42,680 nucleotides of DNA, from NCBI GenBank assembly GCA_050288705.1, contig JBNKEI010000015.1, positions 1 through 42,680 on the forward strand, read 5' to 3'. Below are positions 33,362 through 42,403 of this stretch, one piece after another. Source of the stretch: JBNKEI01 sp050288705 (lineage in GTDB: Bacteria > Myxococcota > Myxococcia > Myxococcales > UBA5297). How positions within the stretch are numbered: position 1 is the first letter of the stretch; each line of letters begins with the position of its first letter. Both the position numbers and the translations under genes were made by a program. A model generated the notes under the pieces. It made no database searches and was not told the origin of the DNA. It worked only from the letters and a program-made list of their open reading frames with translations.

Positions 33362-34210
33362 TTAGGGCCAAGCCTTTTCTAGCGCGGCAAATTCTTGTGG
33401 GGAAAGAGTTTCCGCACGACGCTGAGGCTCAATTCCCGCCTGATGCAAAGCATTTAACACTTGCTGGGCGGTATAAGTCTCTCCCGTGTCGTTACGTAAT
33501 GATTTAAGAGAATTGTATAAAGTTTTTCGCCTTTGCAAAAAAGCCCCCTTCACTATACGAATGAATCTTTGCAAGTCGGCCACAGCTGCCGGCGGCGGAT
33601 TTTGCATTTCCACCAAAACCACTGCGGAATCCACCTTGGGAGGGGGGTGAAACCGACTGGCGGGTACCTCAAACACTAATTCCACCCGGGCAAAAGCTTG
33701 CAGCAGAACCGAAAGAAGCCCGTAGTCGCGCCCCCCCGGGGAAGCAGCAATTCGCTCGCCCACTTCTTTTTGCAACAAAAATATTGCGCGGCGTATAGAC
33801 GCGTGTTGTTGCACTACCTGAAAAAGAATGGAGCTCGACAAATGATAAGGAAGATTTCCCGCTACAACCGGCCGTTCGATCCCCGCCACTGCCGCGAAAT
33901 CGATATTGGCTGCATTGGCCGCCAGCAATTTCACCCTAGGGGAACGCAACTCTTGCTCTAAAACTGCAACCAAGTCTCTATCCCGCTCCACTGCTACCAA
34001 TCTGGCCCCAGTAGATGCTAAATGCCGAGTTAAATGCCCCAGTCCTGCCCCTAACTCTACTACCACTTCTGACTCGTCCAACTGACAGACGCTAGCAATA
34101 CGACTAAGAATCACCTCGTCGCTCAAGAAATTCTGTCCCCAATTTTTTTTGGGGTGCAGTCCGTAACGTTGCAAAATTGCTCTGGGTGATTGGCTCATCG
34201 ATTCGCTCAT
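33362..34210 (-). CDS. rsmA: 16S rRNA dimethyladenosine transferase RsmA (KsgA)
   Basis: The protein has 282 residues. It has the family start KKNWGQNFLSD, SAM motif I VVELGAGLGHLTRHL, the catalytic VVAGNLPYHLSSSIL (NLPY), and the C-terminal PPKVDSAVV. The enzyme dimethylates two adjacent adenosines near the 3' end of 16S rRNA during ribosome assembly. The ATG at 34208-34210 shares one base with the tsaD stop (TAATG), so translation is coupled; an ATG eight codons upstream lies inside tsaD. Confidence 0.95.
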   Translation of the reverse strand: MSESMSQSPRAILQRYGLHPKKNWGQNFLSDEVILSRIASVCQLDESEVVVELGAGLGHLTRHLASTGARLVAVERDRDLVAVLEQELRSPRVKLLAANAANIDFAAVAGIERPVVAGNLPYHLSSSILFQVVQQHASIRRAIFLLQKEVGERIAASPGGRDYGLLSVLLQAFARVELVFEVPASRFHPPPKVDSAVVLVEMQNPPPAAVADLQRFIRIVKGAFLQRRKTLYNSLKSLRNDTGETYTAQQVLNALHQAGIEPQRRAETLSPQEFAALEKAWP

Positions 34211-35220
34211 TAGCGAGAAATTCCTAAACGCCAAGCGGGATTGACATTAAGATCAAATCCGGCACGTTCTCCCCGGAGATAAGCTTGCGTGCCTGCCACC
34301 GCAATCATGGCGCCATTATCGGTGCACAGTTTGGTAGGAGGTAAAAAGACTTCAATGCCTGCCTCTTCTCCCCGTTGTTTAGCCAAAGCCCGCAATCTAC
34401 TGTTGGCTGCCACTCCCCCACAGAGAACCAGTTTTTTTAGCCCCCAGCGCCGTGCCGCTTTAATTGCTTTCCGGGTTAGTGGGTCAGCCACTGCTTCTTG
34501 AAACGAGGCACAAAAGTCCGCCAGCGCCTGCCCTTCCGGCGAGGGATTTTTAGACAAATATGTCCAGGCGGAAGTTTTCAATCCCGAAAATGAGAATTCG
34601 AATTCTCCTCCCTTAATGAATGCCCGAGGAAAACGAATAGCAGTACGGTCGCCTTTATCGGCTAATTTATCGATAAAAATACCTCCGGGATAAGGAAGTC
34701 CCAGCATTTTGGCTACCTTATCGTAGGCTTCTCCCGCTGCATCATCACGAGTAGAGCCAAGTAATTGATAGGAACTAAACGAATTCACTGCAAAAAGGCT
34801 GGTATGACCGCCCGAAACTACTAGTCCCAAAAAAGGCGGTTCGGGAGCATTTTCGGCCAAACGAATAGCCAGCAAATGTCCTTCTAGATGGTTCACCGCC
34901 ACCAACGGTTTATGCGCAGTCCAAGCCAAAGCTTTGGCCGCCTGCACTCCTACTAGCAGCGCTCCGATTAAACCTGGACCACTGGTTACTGCAATTGCTT
35001 CCAAATCAGCAAGTGCAACCCCTGCGCGCCCCAAGGCTTCGTTTATGACCGGCAGAACTTGCACCACATGATTGCGGGAAGCAAGCTCAGGCACTACCCC
35101 TCCCCAGCGACGATGAATCTCAATCTGCGATGACACCACGTCGCTAAGTGCTTCCCGTCCGTCACGTACTACCGAGGCTGCGGTTTCGTCGCAGGATGTC
35201 TCTATTCCTAAAATCAGCAC
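34210..35220 (-). CDS. tsaD: tRNA N6-threonylcarbamoyladenosine synthase subunit TsaD
   Basis: The protein has 336 residues, the usual length. The family motifs are MLILGIETSCDETAASVV, the metal-binding NHLEGHLLA, LVVSGGHTSLF, CGGVAANSRLR and TDNGAMIA. It transfers the threonylcarbamoyl group to A37 of ANN-decoding tRNAs, with TsaB and TsaE, which are not in the window. It is the first gene of the operon with rsmA and murJ, and its stop overlaps the rsmA start by one base. Confidence 0.96.
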   Translation of the reverse strand: MLILGIETSCDETAASVVRDGREALSDVVSSQIEIHRRWGGVVPELASRNHVVQVLPVINEALGRAGVALADLEAIAVTSGPGLIGALLVGVQAAKALAWTAHKPLVAVNHLEGHLLAIRLAENAPEPPFLGLVVSGGHTSLFAVNSFSSYQLLGSTRDDAAGEAYDKVAKMLGLPYPGGIFIDKLADKGDRTAIRFPRAFIKGGEFEFSFSGLKTSAWTYLSKNPSPEGQALADFCASFQEAVADPLTRKAIKAARRWGLKKLVLCGGVAANSRLRALAKQRGEEAGIEVFLPPTKLCTDNGAMIAVAGTQAYLRGERAGFDLNVNPAWRLGISR

Positions 35221-35530
35221 AGCAGGTGTTTATATGTTCCTGGTCAGTTTGCAAACATGAAAAACGAAGAGATTGATTCGGGCCATGGTTCACGACTACC
35301 CAGGGACTGGGCTTTGGCGACTAGTCACTTATTTCTTTACATTGAATGACTTGGTCAACTTCGCCTTTCTCGCATTTCACGCATACTAACTTTATTAGTG
35401 AAATCTGATAAACTCCGGCACGCGAGCTACTGAATTATCCGACCATGCGCACCCTAGAATAGCGCAAGAGCACACAACAGATACCGCGTATCGTTAAAAT
35501 GCGGTGTTTCAATGTAGGGAGAAAAAACAA
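35221..35530. other. Divergent regulatory region between tsaD and a lipoprotein gene
   Basis: No gene is seen. An imperfect palindrome lies at 35374-35404: ATTTCAC and ACTAA face TTAGTGAAAT, with a four-base interruption in the left arm. It could be an operator. GGGAG before the ATG at 35531 is the ribosome site of the lipoprotein gene. Confidence 0.4.
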
Positions 35531-36286
35531 ATGAATCTGAACAACGTGCGTTCTTTTGTCAAATATGCTTTTCTTTTTCCTTTAGTCAATTTGGTAGCCT
35601 GCGGTCCGGTAACGAGGACAGTGGTTCGATTTGATAAAAAACCGATGGATAAGAAAGAGTTGAAGCAGACCAAAGACGGACTTACTGTGGAATTATCAAG
35701 ACTCACCAATCTGCCGCCAGAATTCGTAACTCAGGCTCCAACATGCAACACTGCAGGCGGTATATATACCGATCCACAGACCGGTGAGCAACACATCGTT
35801 GATTTTTACGTGATCCATTGGAATTACGGGCAAGATATTTTAAGAGTTATTATAACTAATTCCACCGACCAAATATTACGTTTGAATCGGGCAGCAGTGA
35901 AATTAACTGATCCGGCCGGAAACGATTATGAATTGCAATCCAAGGAAGACGCAATAGCCATCGCCGCATCGGCAAAAACATGCGTGCCAGGAGCCGGTAC
36001 GGCAGAGATCGTGACTATTAAGTTGTTTGATAAAAATGTGGAAATAATGCCGCAATCAACTTGGAAGGGTTATGCTGTGTTTAGCGTGCCGACAAGCGCC
36101 CAAGACCAGACCGGCACATGGAAATATTCTTTTTACGAATTGCCGGTAATGGTGGACGACACTGGTAAGGTGACAAATACCATGCACTTTAAAGTGCATT
36201 ATGTGACTAAGAAATTTATAGATACTTTCCAGCGGGATAACGTGTTTGCACAGGAGAAGTTGGTGTCATCGAAGGAGAGCGAGTAG
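35531..36286 (+). CDS. Lipoprotein of unknown function
   Basis: The protein has 251 residues. A signal peptide, MNLNNVRSFVKYAFLFPLVN, ends in the lipobox LVAC, with the lipidated Cys at residue 24. The mature part looks all-beta: IVDFYVIHWNYG, LRVIITNSTDQILRLNRAAV, KLTDPAGNDYEL. This resembles the immunoglobulin-like folds of outer-membrane lipoproteins, but no family is recognised. The ATG at 35531 is nine to ten bases behind GGGAG; an in-frame ATG at 35504 lies ahead of that site. It stands alone, divergent from tsaD. Confidence 0.8.
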   Translation: MNLNNVRSFVKYAFLFPLVNLVACGPVTRTVVRFDKKPMDKKELKQTKDGLTVELSRLTNLPPEFVTQAPTCNTAGGIYTDPQTGEQHIVDFYVIHWNYGQDILRVIITNSTDQILRLNRAAVKLTDPAGNDYELQSKEDAIAIAASAKTCVPGAGTAEIVTIKLFDKNVEIMPQSTWKGYAVFSVPTSAQDQTGTWKYSFYELPVMVDDTGKVTNTMHFKVHYVTKKFIDTFQRDNVFAQEKLVSSKESE

Positions 36287-36412
36287 CATGTTTGTTTTCT
36301 ATGAGCGACCGGCTGCTACTAGGCGTTAAAAAATTATTCTGTGCACCGTGATTAATCGATTAATTCGGGCTAGATAACAGCGCTTTACTGTACACCGGTA
36401 TCAATTTACGAC

Positions 36413-37438
36413 CTACTCCAAGCTCATTAAAATCGTACGCAATTCCGGAGCATAAGGCCCGTTGGGGTCTATGCGGAGGTATTTCTTATATTCTTGCGCC
36501 GCTTCCGCTTTGCGATCGAGCAATTGGTAAGCAAAACCTAACCCCACGTATCCTCGTGCGAAGTCAGGCTGAAGGTTTAGGCCCTTTTTCAAATAAGGTA
36601 TAGCTTCTTGGGGAGAGTTTTCCAGAACAGATAAGCCTAAGAATATCCAGGCATCGGCATAATTTTTTTGATACTTTAAAGCATTTTGGAAATTTTCAAC
36701 CGCTGTATAAAATCGTTTTTTATCATAGTTTGCTTTTCCTATAGCTACCCACTTGCGATACTCGCGCAGGTTACCTGTAGGACTAGAAGAAAGACTAGAA
36801 GCCTTCTTCTCACGGCTGGTCTCTGCCATAGCTACTGTATTCGCCGGATGCGCATCAGGAAGCGTAGGCGATACGCTGCCATGCTTTTTTGCCGTTGCGG
36901 TTACGCTTTCTGCGTTCCCTTTTGCTAGCTCACTTTTTGCAGGATGCTTCCAAGAATTTTTTGTGGAAAAATCAAGGCCACTGTTTACCGCCGCAACCAC
37001 TTTCACTTCAGAAGGCACCTCTGGCACCTCCGGTAAATGAGTCATTTGTTTCCACAGCCCTACATTTAAAGAATAATGATTGCTCGCCCAGTAGAACCCT
37101 CCTAAAAGAGCCAACACCACCGGAGCAACGGCCCACACCCACCGACGTTTCTCAACTCCTTCTTGTTGCTCGTGATCGGAATAATCTCTCAATTTTATGA
37201 TTGGCAGCCTACTGCCCGGAAAACATTCGCCCGCACTTGAGAAGCCACCATTCAATGAATTCGCTTCTCTTTCTTGGTTATGAGCTTCCGAAGCTGCTCC
37301 TCCAAGAATAAGCGAATGTCCTGAAGGACTTGAAACTTTCGACTGTTCTTCATCGCCAGCCATCCCCACCCAAGGAGGCTCAGTATCTGATTTTGCCTTT
37401 GGCCGGAAATAATGAACTTCCACCGATTTGCCTGGCAT
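36413..37438 (-). CDS. Membrane-anchored TPR protein
   Basis: The protein has about 341 residues. A polar N-terminal region of 95 residues precedes one membrane helix (VWAVAPVVLALLGGFYWAS, about 100-118). A low-complexity linker follows, then about three TPR repeats from residue 228: WVAIGKANYDKKRFYTAVEN, FQNALKYQKNYADAWIFLGL, YLKKGLNLQPDFARGYVGLG, EYKKYLRIDPNG. TPR repeats bind other proteins. The start is uncertain: ATG 37438 is used because the upstream extension to a TTG at 37564 reads as low-quality sequence. The gene stands alone; no partner is identified. Confidence 0.7.
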   Translation of the reverse strand: MPGKSVEVHYFRPKAKSDTEPPWVGMAGDEEQSKVSSPSGHSLILGGAASEAHNQEREANSLNGGFSSAGECFPGSRLPIIKLRDYSDHEQQEGVEKRRWVWAVAPVVLALLGGFYWASNHYSLNVGLWKQMTHLPEVPEVPSEVKVVAAVNSGLDFSTKNSWKHPAKSELAKGNAESVTATAKKHGSVSPTLPDAHPANTVAMAETSREKKASSLSSSPTGNLREYRKWVAIGKANYDKKRFYTAVENFQNALKYQKNYADAWIFLGLSVLENSPQEAIPYLKKGLNLQPDFARGYVGLGFAYQLLDRKAEAAQEYKKYLRIDPNGPYAPELRTILMSLE

Positions 37439-37824
37439 GTCTGTCACCGAGTACGTAGTTCCTGCGCACAAGTTACCAGCGAACAACCAAGGAACCAGAA
37501 AAAACGCCTTTTCCTTTTCGGTATAAGACTGGAAACACCAGCGCTTGATTGGGTAGTCTGCCAAAAATCACTCATAGAGAATTTGCCCTTCTGGAGACAA
37601 CATCGTTTTTTCTTAGTTTTGCTACCTTGTTCGTCCAGCCTTTTCCTCCGTGTTCCATTGTACATCTCGAACTAGCCTTTATTGAATGCAGTTCTTGCTA
37701 CCTCTTAACGATAAAAGATTGTCAGGGACTGCGGGGCTCCGTTCGTTGCTCGGCCTAGAACCGGCTCATATATAGCTCGGAGTCTTAATGTTTTCAAAGA
37801 CACTTTCCAAGTGTCAAGTCCGCT
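37439..37824. other. Gene-free stretch with a terminator-like hairpin
   Basis: No gene with family features is seen. A minus-strand frame starting near 37575 encodes MSDFWQTTQSSAGVSSLI and a short basic-hydrophobic tail, but it overlaps the upstream part of the TPR frame and may be chance. A hairpin, GACACTT-TCC-AAGTGTC (37799-37815), lies 10 bases past the response-regulator stop and may end the gpmI operon. Confidence 0.4.
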
Positions 37825-39282
37825 CTATTTTTCTTCCCAGTTCTTTTCTCTCGCAGAGGCCATTTCTGAACAAGTAAGTAGGCCATACTTCTCCAATTTG
37901 TAATACAATCCGCTAGTTTTGATTCCTAGTTGCCGAGCTGCTTCGGTCTTTACTCCTTGGGCTTTCTCCAAGGCGCGAAGTATCAGTTGCTTTTCAAGAT
38001 CTTCCAAAATCTCCGGGAGACTAAGTTCTGACTCGGGCAAAGACAAACGATCGCTTTTTTTCTGCGTCACAAAGGCCGGCAAATCACTAATGGTAATCAT
38101 GTCTTCTTCACAGAAAACTATGGCCTGAGAAACCGCGTTTTCCAACTCGCGAACGTTTCCTGGCCAGTAATAAGCTTGCAAAACCCTTTTCGCTTCCTCA
38201 GTAATACCTTTCACCTGGTGTTTTAATCGCGGCCGATGCTTTTGCAAAAAATGGCTGACCAGTTCTCCTATGTCGCTTCGACGCTCGCGCAGAGGAGGCA
38301 CGTTAATAGGTACAATGTGCAATCGATAATAGAGGTCCTCGCGAAACAATCCCTTTTCTACGGCAGCCCGTAAATCTCGATTAGTTGCCGAAACTACCCG
38401 AGTATCCACACGCAATGTTCTTTCGCTGCCAAGCCGCTGGATTTCCCTTTCCTGCAATACTCGTAGTAGCTTAGTTTGCATAGGCAAACTGATTTCACCG
38501 ACCTCGTCCAAGAATAAGGTACCTTGATCAGCTAATTCAAACCGCCCCAGCTTCCGCTTTACCGCCCCGGTAAACGCCCCTTTTTCATGACCAAAAAGCT
38601 CGCTCTCCAACAATGTCTCCGGCAAAGCGGCGCAATGTACTACAACAAAGGGTCCGTTTTGCCGGTCCGACAGGTCATGAATTGCCCGCGCCACCAATTC
38701 TTTTCCTGTTCCCGATTCACCAGTAATAAGTACCGTAGCATCGGTGGATGCTACTTTTCGAATTGCCGCCAAGGTTTTGCGCATCGACTCGCTGCTACCT
38801 ATCAAATCGGCTAGCTTTCCATTTTCGCGAGCATCTTGCTCCAAAGCTTCTGCTCGTGCCTTCCAACGAGTGGCTTCGTGTTGAATACCTTCCAAGGCCA
38901 AGGCTTTTTCCACTTTTAGGCGTAACACCTCTGGAGTAAAAGGCTTGGTTACGAAATCAAAAGCTCCTACTCGCATAGCTTCCACTGCCGACTCAATGGA
39001 CCCCCAAGCAGTTACCACCATAACTAAGGCGTCGTTATCAATCTCTCGAATACGCCGTACTACCTCGAGCCCATCTACCGGACTCATTTTCAGGTCAGTT
39101 ATTACTAAATTGAAATGGCCGCGGCTCTTTTCAAAAACCTCTATTCCCTGAGCTCCCCCCGAGCACACCGCCACCTCGTGCCCTAGGCGATTAATTGCAA
39201 TAGCCATACCCTCTCGCATAACCTCATTGTCATCAATTACCAAAACCCGCGCAGTCTGCTTATGCAAGAGGGCGTCTCCCAT
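37825..39282 (-). CDS. NtrC-family sigma-54-dependent response regulator
   Basis: The protein has 485 residues. The receiver domain has VLVIDDNEVMREG, LVITDLKMSPVDG with the phospho-acceptor Asp, and the switch Lys in DFVTKPFTPE. The AAA+ domain has Walker A GESGTGKELVA, the sigma-54 contact ELFGHEKGAFTGAVKR, Walker B GTLFLDEVGEI and YWPGNVRELENA. A Fis-type helix-turn-helix ends the protein (KTEAARQLGIKTSGLYYKLE). It activates sigma-54 promoters after phosphorylation. No partner kinase is adjacent. It lies 18 bases behind gpmI, so glycolysis and this regulator share a transcript; the reason is not clear. Confidence 0.95.
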   Translation of the reverse strand: MGDALLHKQTARVLVIDDNEVMREGMAIAINRLGHEVAVCSGGAQGIEVFEKSRGHFNLVITDLKMSPVDGLEVVRRIREIDNDALVMVVTAWGSIESAVEAMRVGAFDFVTKPFTPEVLRLKVEKALALEGIQHEATRWKARAEALEQDARENGKLADLIGSSESMRKTLAAIRKVASTDATVLITGESGTGKELVARAIHDLSDRQNGPFVVVHCAALPETLLESELFGHEKGAFTGAVKRKLGRFELADQGTLFLDEVGEISLPMQTKLLRVLQEREIQRLGSERTLRVDTRVVSATNRDLRAAVEKGLFREDLYYRLHIVPINVPPLRERRSDIGELVSHFLQKHRPRLKHQVKGITEEAKRVLQAYYWPGNVRELENAVSQAIVFCEEDMITISDLPAFVTQKKSDRLSLPESELSLPEILEDLEKQLILRALEKAQGVKTEAARQLGIKTSGLYYKLEKYGLLTCSEMASAREKNWEEK

Positions 39283-39300
39283 TAGGGGTAAAATGGTTAA

Positions 39301-40941
39301 TTAGTGAAAAGTCAAAATGGCTTGCTCATAGTCCTCGGGTGATTGGTACCCCAGCAATCCCAAAACGGTTCCGGTTAGATTGGAAAGTCCTGGCTTGGTT
39401 AATGATTGATTAAACTCATACTCGCCAGAAAAATTAGGATCATAAATAATTGCCGGGACAGGATTAAGCGTGTGGCTAGTTTTTGCTTTCGGTTTGCCAT
39501 TTTCAGTTACCAAGTTGCCTTTTTTGTCCAACTCGATCATTTCATCAGCATTTCCATGATCAGCGGTAACCAGAACTACTCCTCCCATGTCTTTAACCGC
39601 TGCCATAATACGCCCTAGGCATAAGTCCACCGCCTCGACGCCAATACGAGCAGCATTAAAATCCCCAGTATGACCAACCATGTCTCCGTTGGCAAAGTTT
39701 AGACGAGCGAAATCCACCTTGCCCTTGGCCAGTTCCGCCAATACCGCGTCAGTAATTTCCGCGGCTTTCATCCATGGCCGCTGTTCAAAAGGAACACGGT
39801 CAGAAGGAACCTCCACATATTTTTCCAGCGTTGGGTCAATGTAACCAGAACGATTCCCGTTCCAGAAATAGGTAACATGGCCATATTTTTGTGTTTCCGA
39901 GCAAGCTAGAGAACGCACCCCATTGGCGCACAAATACTGACCAACCGTACGATCTATTGCTGGAGGGCTTACTAAAATGCGCGGGGGTAAATCAGTGTCC
40001 CCGTCGTAGGTCATCATCCCCGCAAAAACTACCTTTGGGCTGCGTTTGCGGTCAAATGGCACGGGCATGCCACAAAACGCCTTGCTAATTTCCACCGCCC
40101 GATCGCCACGAAAATTGAAAAATACTACCGAATCGCCATCAACAACAGGAGCAAATGGTTTTCCTTCGCGCTCCACCACAAAAGGAGGAAGATCTTGATC
40201 AATTACCCCCGGCCGTTCTGCTCGAAAGGCACGTACTGCCGCCGAAGCAGAGGGAAAAGTACGCCCTTCGGCCAATACATGGGTTTTCCAACCGCGTTCA
40301 ACCATGGACCAGTCGGCTTCATAGCGATCCATGGTAATGGCCATCCGTCCACCTCCAGAAGCAATTCCGTAACGGGAGTCAACTGCCGATATCCATTTCT
40401 CAAAAGGCTCAGTGTATTCCAAAGCACTAGTTTCACCAACATCGCGCCCGTCAAGCAACGCGTGAATAGCTACTTTGTTTACTCCTGCTCGCTTGGCTGC
40501 TTCTACCAGCGCTTTGACGTGGTCAATGTGGCTATGTACATTCCCATCAGAAAAAAGACCTATCAAGTGCAGGCATCCTTTGGTAGCTACCACATTGGCT
40601 ACCACTTCCTTCCATCCTGCATCTTCAAAAAGACGGCCCGACTTGATGGCGTTACTTACCAGCTTGGCGCCTTGGTCAAACACTCGACCTGCGCCCAAGG
40701 CATTGTGGCCAACTTCGGAATTGCCCATATCCGCGTCGGAAGGCATACCCACTGCGATTCCATGGGCGGCTATCTTGGTCCAAAGAGATGTGGCGAAAAG
40801 CCGATCTAAATTAGGCTTAACCGCTGCCTTGACTGCGTTTCCTGGATAATCGGGACCAAAACCCACCCCGTCCATTACTACCATCACCAGCGGCCCTTGG
40901 CGGCGTCCAAAAAAAGTGTTCTTCTTTAAAACCATGGTCAT
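39301..40941 (-). CDS. gpmI: 2,3-bisphosphoglycerate-independent phosphoglycerate mutase GpmI
   Basis: The protein has 546 residues. It has PLVMVVMDGVGFGP (metal Asp), MPSDADMGNSEVGHNALGAG with the phospho-Ser, HSHIDHVKALVEAA, NFRGDRAVEIS, and the C-terminal metal site LVTADHGNADEM with KTSHTLNPVP. The enzyme interconverts 3- and 2-phosphoglycerate in glycolysis using two manganese ions. AAGGAG lies 10 bases ahead of the ATG. Its length is slightly above the usual 510, because of extra residues at the N-terminus and in the transferase domain. Confidence 0.96.
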   Translation of the reverse strand: MTMVLKKNTFFGRRQGPLVMVVMDGVGFGPDYPGNAVKAAVKPNLDRLFATSLWTKIAAHGIAVGMPSDADMGNSEVGHNALGAGRVFDQGAKLVSNAIKSGRLFEDAGWKEVVANVVATKGCLHLIGLFSDGNVHSHIDHVKALVEAAKRAGVNKVAIHALLDGRDVGETSALEYTEPFEKWISAVDSRYGIASGGGRMAITMDRYEADWSMVERGWKTHVLAEGRTFPSASAAVRAFRAERPGVIDQDLPPFVVEREGKPFAPVVDGDSVVFFNFRGDRAVEISKAFCGMPVPFDRKRSPKVVFAGMMTYDGDTDLPPRILVSPPAIDRTVGQYLCANGVRSLACSETQKYGHVTYFWNGNRSGYIDPTLEKYVEVPSDRVPFEQRPWMKAAEITDAVLAELAKGKVDFARLNFANGDMVGHTGDFNAARIGVEAVDLCLGRIMAAVKDMGGVVLVTADHGNADEMIELDKKGNLVTENGKPKAKTSHTLNPVPAIIYDPNFSGEYEFNQSLTKPGLSNLTGTVLGLLGYQSPEDYEQAILTFH

Positions 40942-41098
40942 TTTTGTACTCTCCTTCAGGATAGAGGGCGAACACTAAAGCATCTGTACGTTCAATGAAA
41001 GCAGTCCTGTTGGTTATCATTGCGAGTTATCGCGATTGCACGTTAGGATCATCACATCATTAATTGTGCCTGGAACTTAGAAGAACGGAGAATGGCTA

Positions 41099-42280
41099 AT
41101 GGGCCTGTTTAGTAGCTTCACCAACGAAACCAAACGAAATTTCATTGCTAGGCCAGACGAGGCAAAGCAAGATATTCTTTACAAATATCCCGAAAAAAAT
41201 ATTCGGACGATGACTCAATTAACCTGCCAGCCCGATGAAGTAGCCATCTTTGTCAAAGGCGGCAAGGTAATGGGTAAATTGGGTCCGGGCACCCACAGCC
41301 TAGATAGCAGCAATATACCCTTCCTTTCTGCCATTTTAGAAAAATTTACCGGGGGTAATCTTTTTGTTGCCGAGTTGTATTTTGTAACCACGCGCGAAGT
41401 ACCCTCGATACGCTTTGGTGGACCTCTGGGGTCAGTCACCGACAACGTAACGCAAATGATGTGCGACGCCATGGTCTATGGTGATTTCTCCGTGCAAGTG
41501 CTCGACCCTGAAAAACTGCTCTTTGGTCTGGTTGGAACTGGCACTGAATTACAAAATGGCAACTCGTTTTTAAATTGGTTTAAAGCCATTCTTCTAAAGT
41601 ATTTGTCTGACGCGGTAGGCGAATTAGGCGAAAAAGGATGGGCGCTGAACAAAATGATCAGCCCTCATTACAAGCTGGAATTGCAAAAAGCCTTATTGGA
41701 ACAGATTCGTGAAGAAGTAGACCGCTATGGAATAAAAGTAGTCCAATTTGGAAATTTTGTTCTTTCTATTAGCGACGAAGACAAAGCCGAACTCAACAAG
41801 CGAAACATGGCCATCGCTGATGATCAACGGCGTATGAACCTGGCTCGCGACCCGGCCTACGTTGCCGTGGCTCAGACCGAAATGATGCGTAATGCCGGAG
41901 TAGGAATGGCCAAAGGTGGCGAAGGAGCCGGGGGGGCGCTAGCCGGCATGGGAATGGGCATGGGTTTCCAAATGGCTAATATGATGGGGCAAACCATGGC
42001 CACCTCCCCAGCATCAACCGCAGTAGCAACCGCGGCGACCCAGCTTGTTTCTTGTCCTTCCTGCACTGCCCAGACCCCCGCAGGTAAGTTTTGTAGCTCT
42101 TGCGGAAAACCTTTGGCCCATGCCGCCACCAACAACACTTGCGAATGCGGCGCCCAGCTCGCCGCCGAAGCAAAGTTTTGCTCGCAATGCGGAAAATCGA
42201 CTGGGCCAAAAAAATGCGTATGCGGCACCGAACTACCCGCAGGCGCCAAGTTCTGCGCCAACTGTGGCAAACCCGCCTAG
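41099..42280 (+). CDS. SPFH-domain protein with three C-terminal zinc ribbons
   Basis: The protein has 393 residues. The first 250 form an SPFH/virion-core-like domain (MTQLTCQPDEVAIFVKGGKV, GKLGPGTHSLDSSNIPFLSA, FGNFVLSISDEDKAELNKR). A Gly/Met-rich linker (GGALAGMGMGMGFQMANMMG) leads to three zinc ribbons: CPSC..CSSCG, CECG..CSQCG and CVCG..CANCG. YdjI-like proteins of this type recruit stress-response partners to the membrane, although no membrane helix is visible here. CGGAG precedes the ATG by eight bases. It is divergent from gpmI and stands alone. Confidence 0.88.
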   Translation: MGLFSSFTNETKRNFIARPDEAKQDILYKYPEKNIRTMTQLTCQPDEVAIFVKGGKVMGKLGPGTHSLDSSNIPFLSAILEKFTGGNLFVAELYFVTTREVPSIRFGGPLGSVTDNVTQMMCDAMVYGDFSVQVLDPEKLLFGLVGTGTELQNGNSFLNWFKAILLKYLSDAVGELGEKGWALNKMISPHYKLELQKALLEQIREEVDRYGIKVVQFGNFVLSISDEDKAELNKRNMAIADDQRRMNLARDPAYVAVAQTEMMRNAGVGMAKGGEGAGGALAGMGMGMGFQMANMMGQTMATSPASTAVATAATQLVSCPSCTAQTPAGKFCSSCGKPLAHAATNNTCECGAQLAAEAKFCSQCGKSTGPKKCVCGTELPAGAKFCANCGKPA

Positions 42281-42403
42281 TCCTTTTCTCGGCAGACGGA
42301 AACGTATTGCCTGCTCGGATTTCTAGTCTGCTCCCGATCCCAAGGGTCTATAGTCGTAAACACCTCAAGGAAGTATTAAGTATAGTGTAAAAAAGCGCAG
42401 CAA

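Noticed and set aside
40195..40809. 204-codon plus-strand open frame
   Set aside because: It is fully antisense to gpmI, which has complete motifs.
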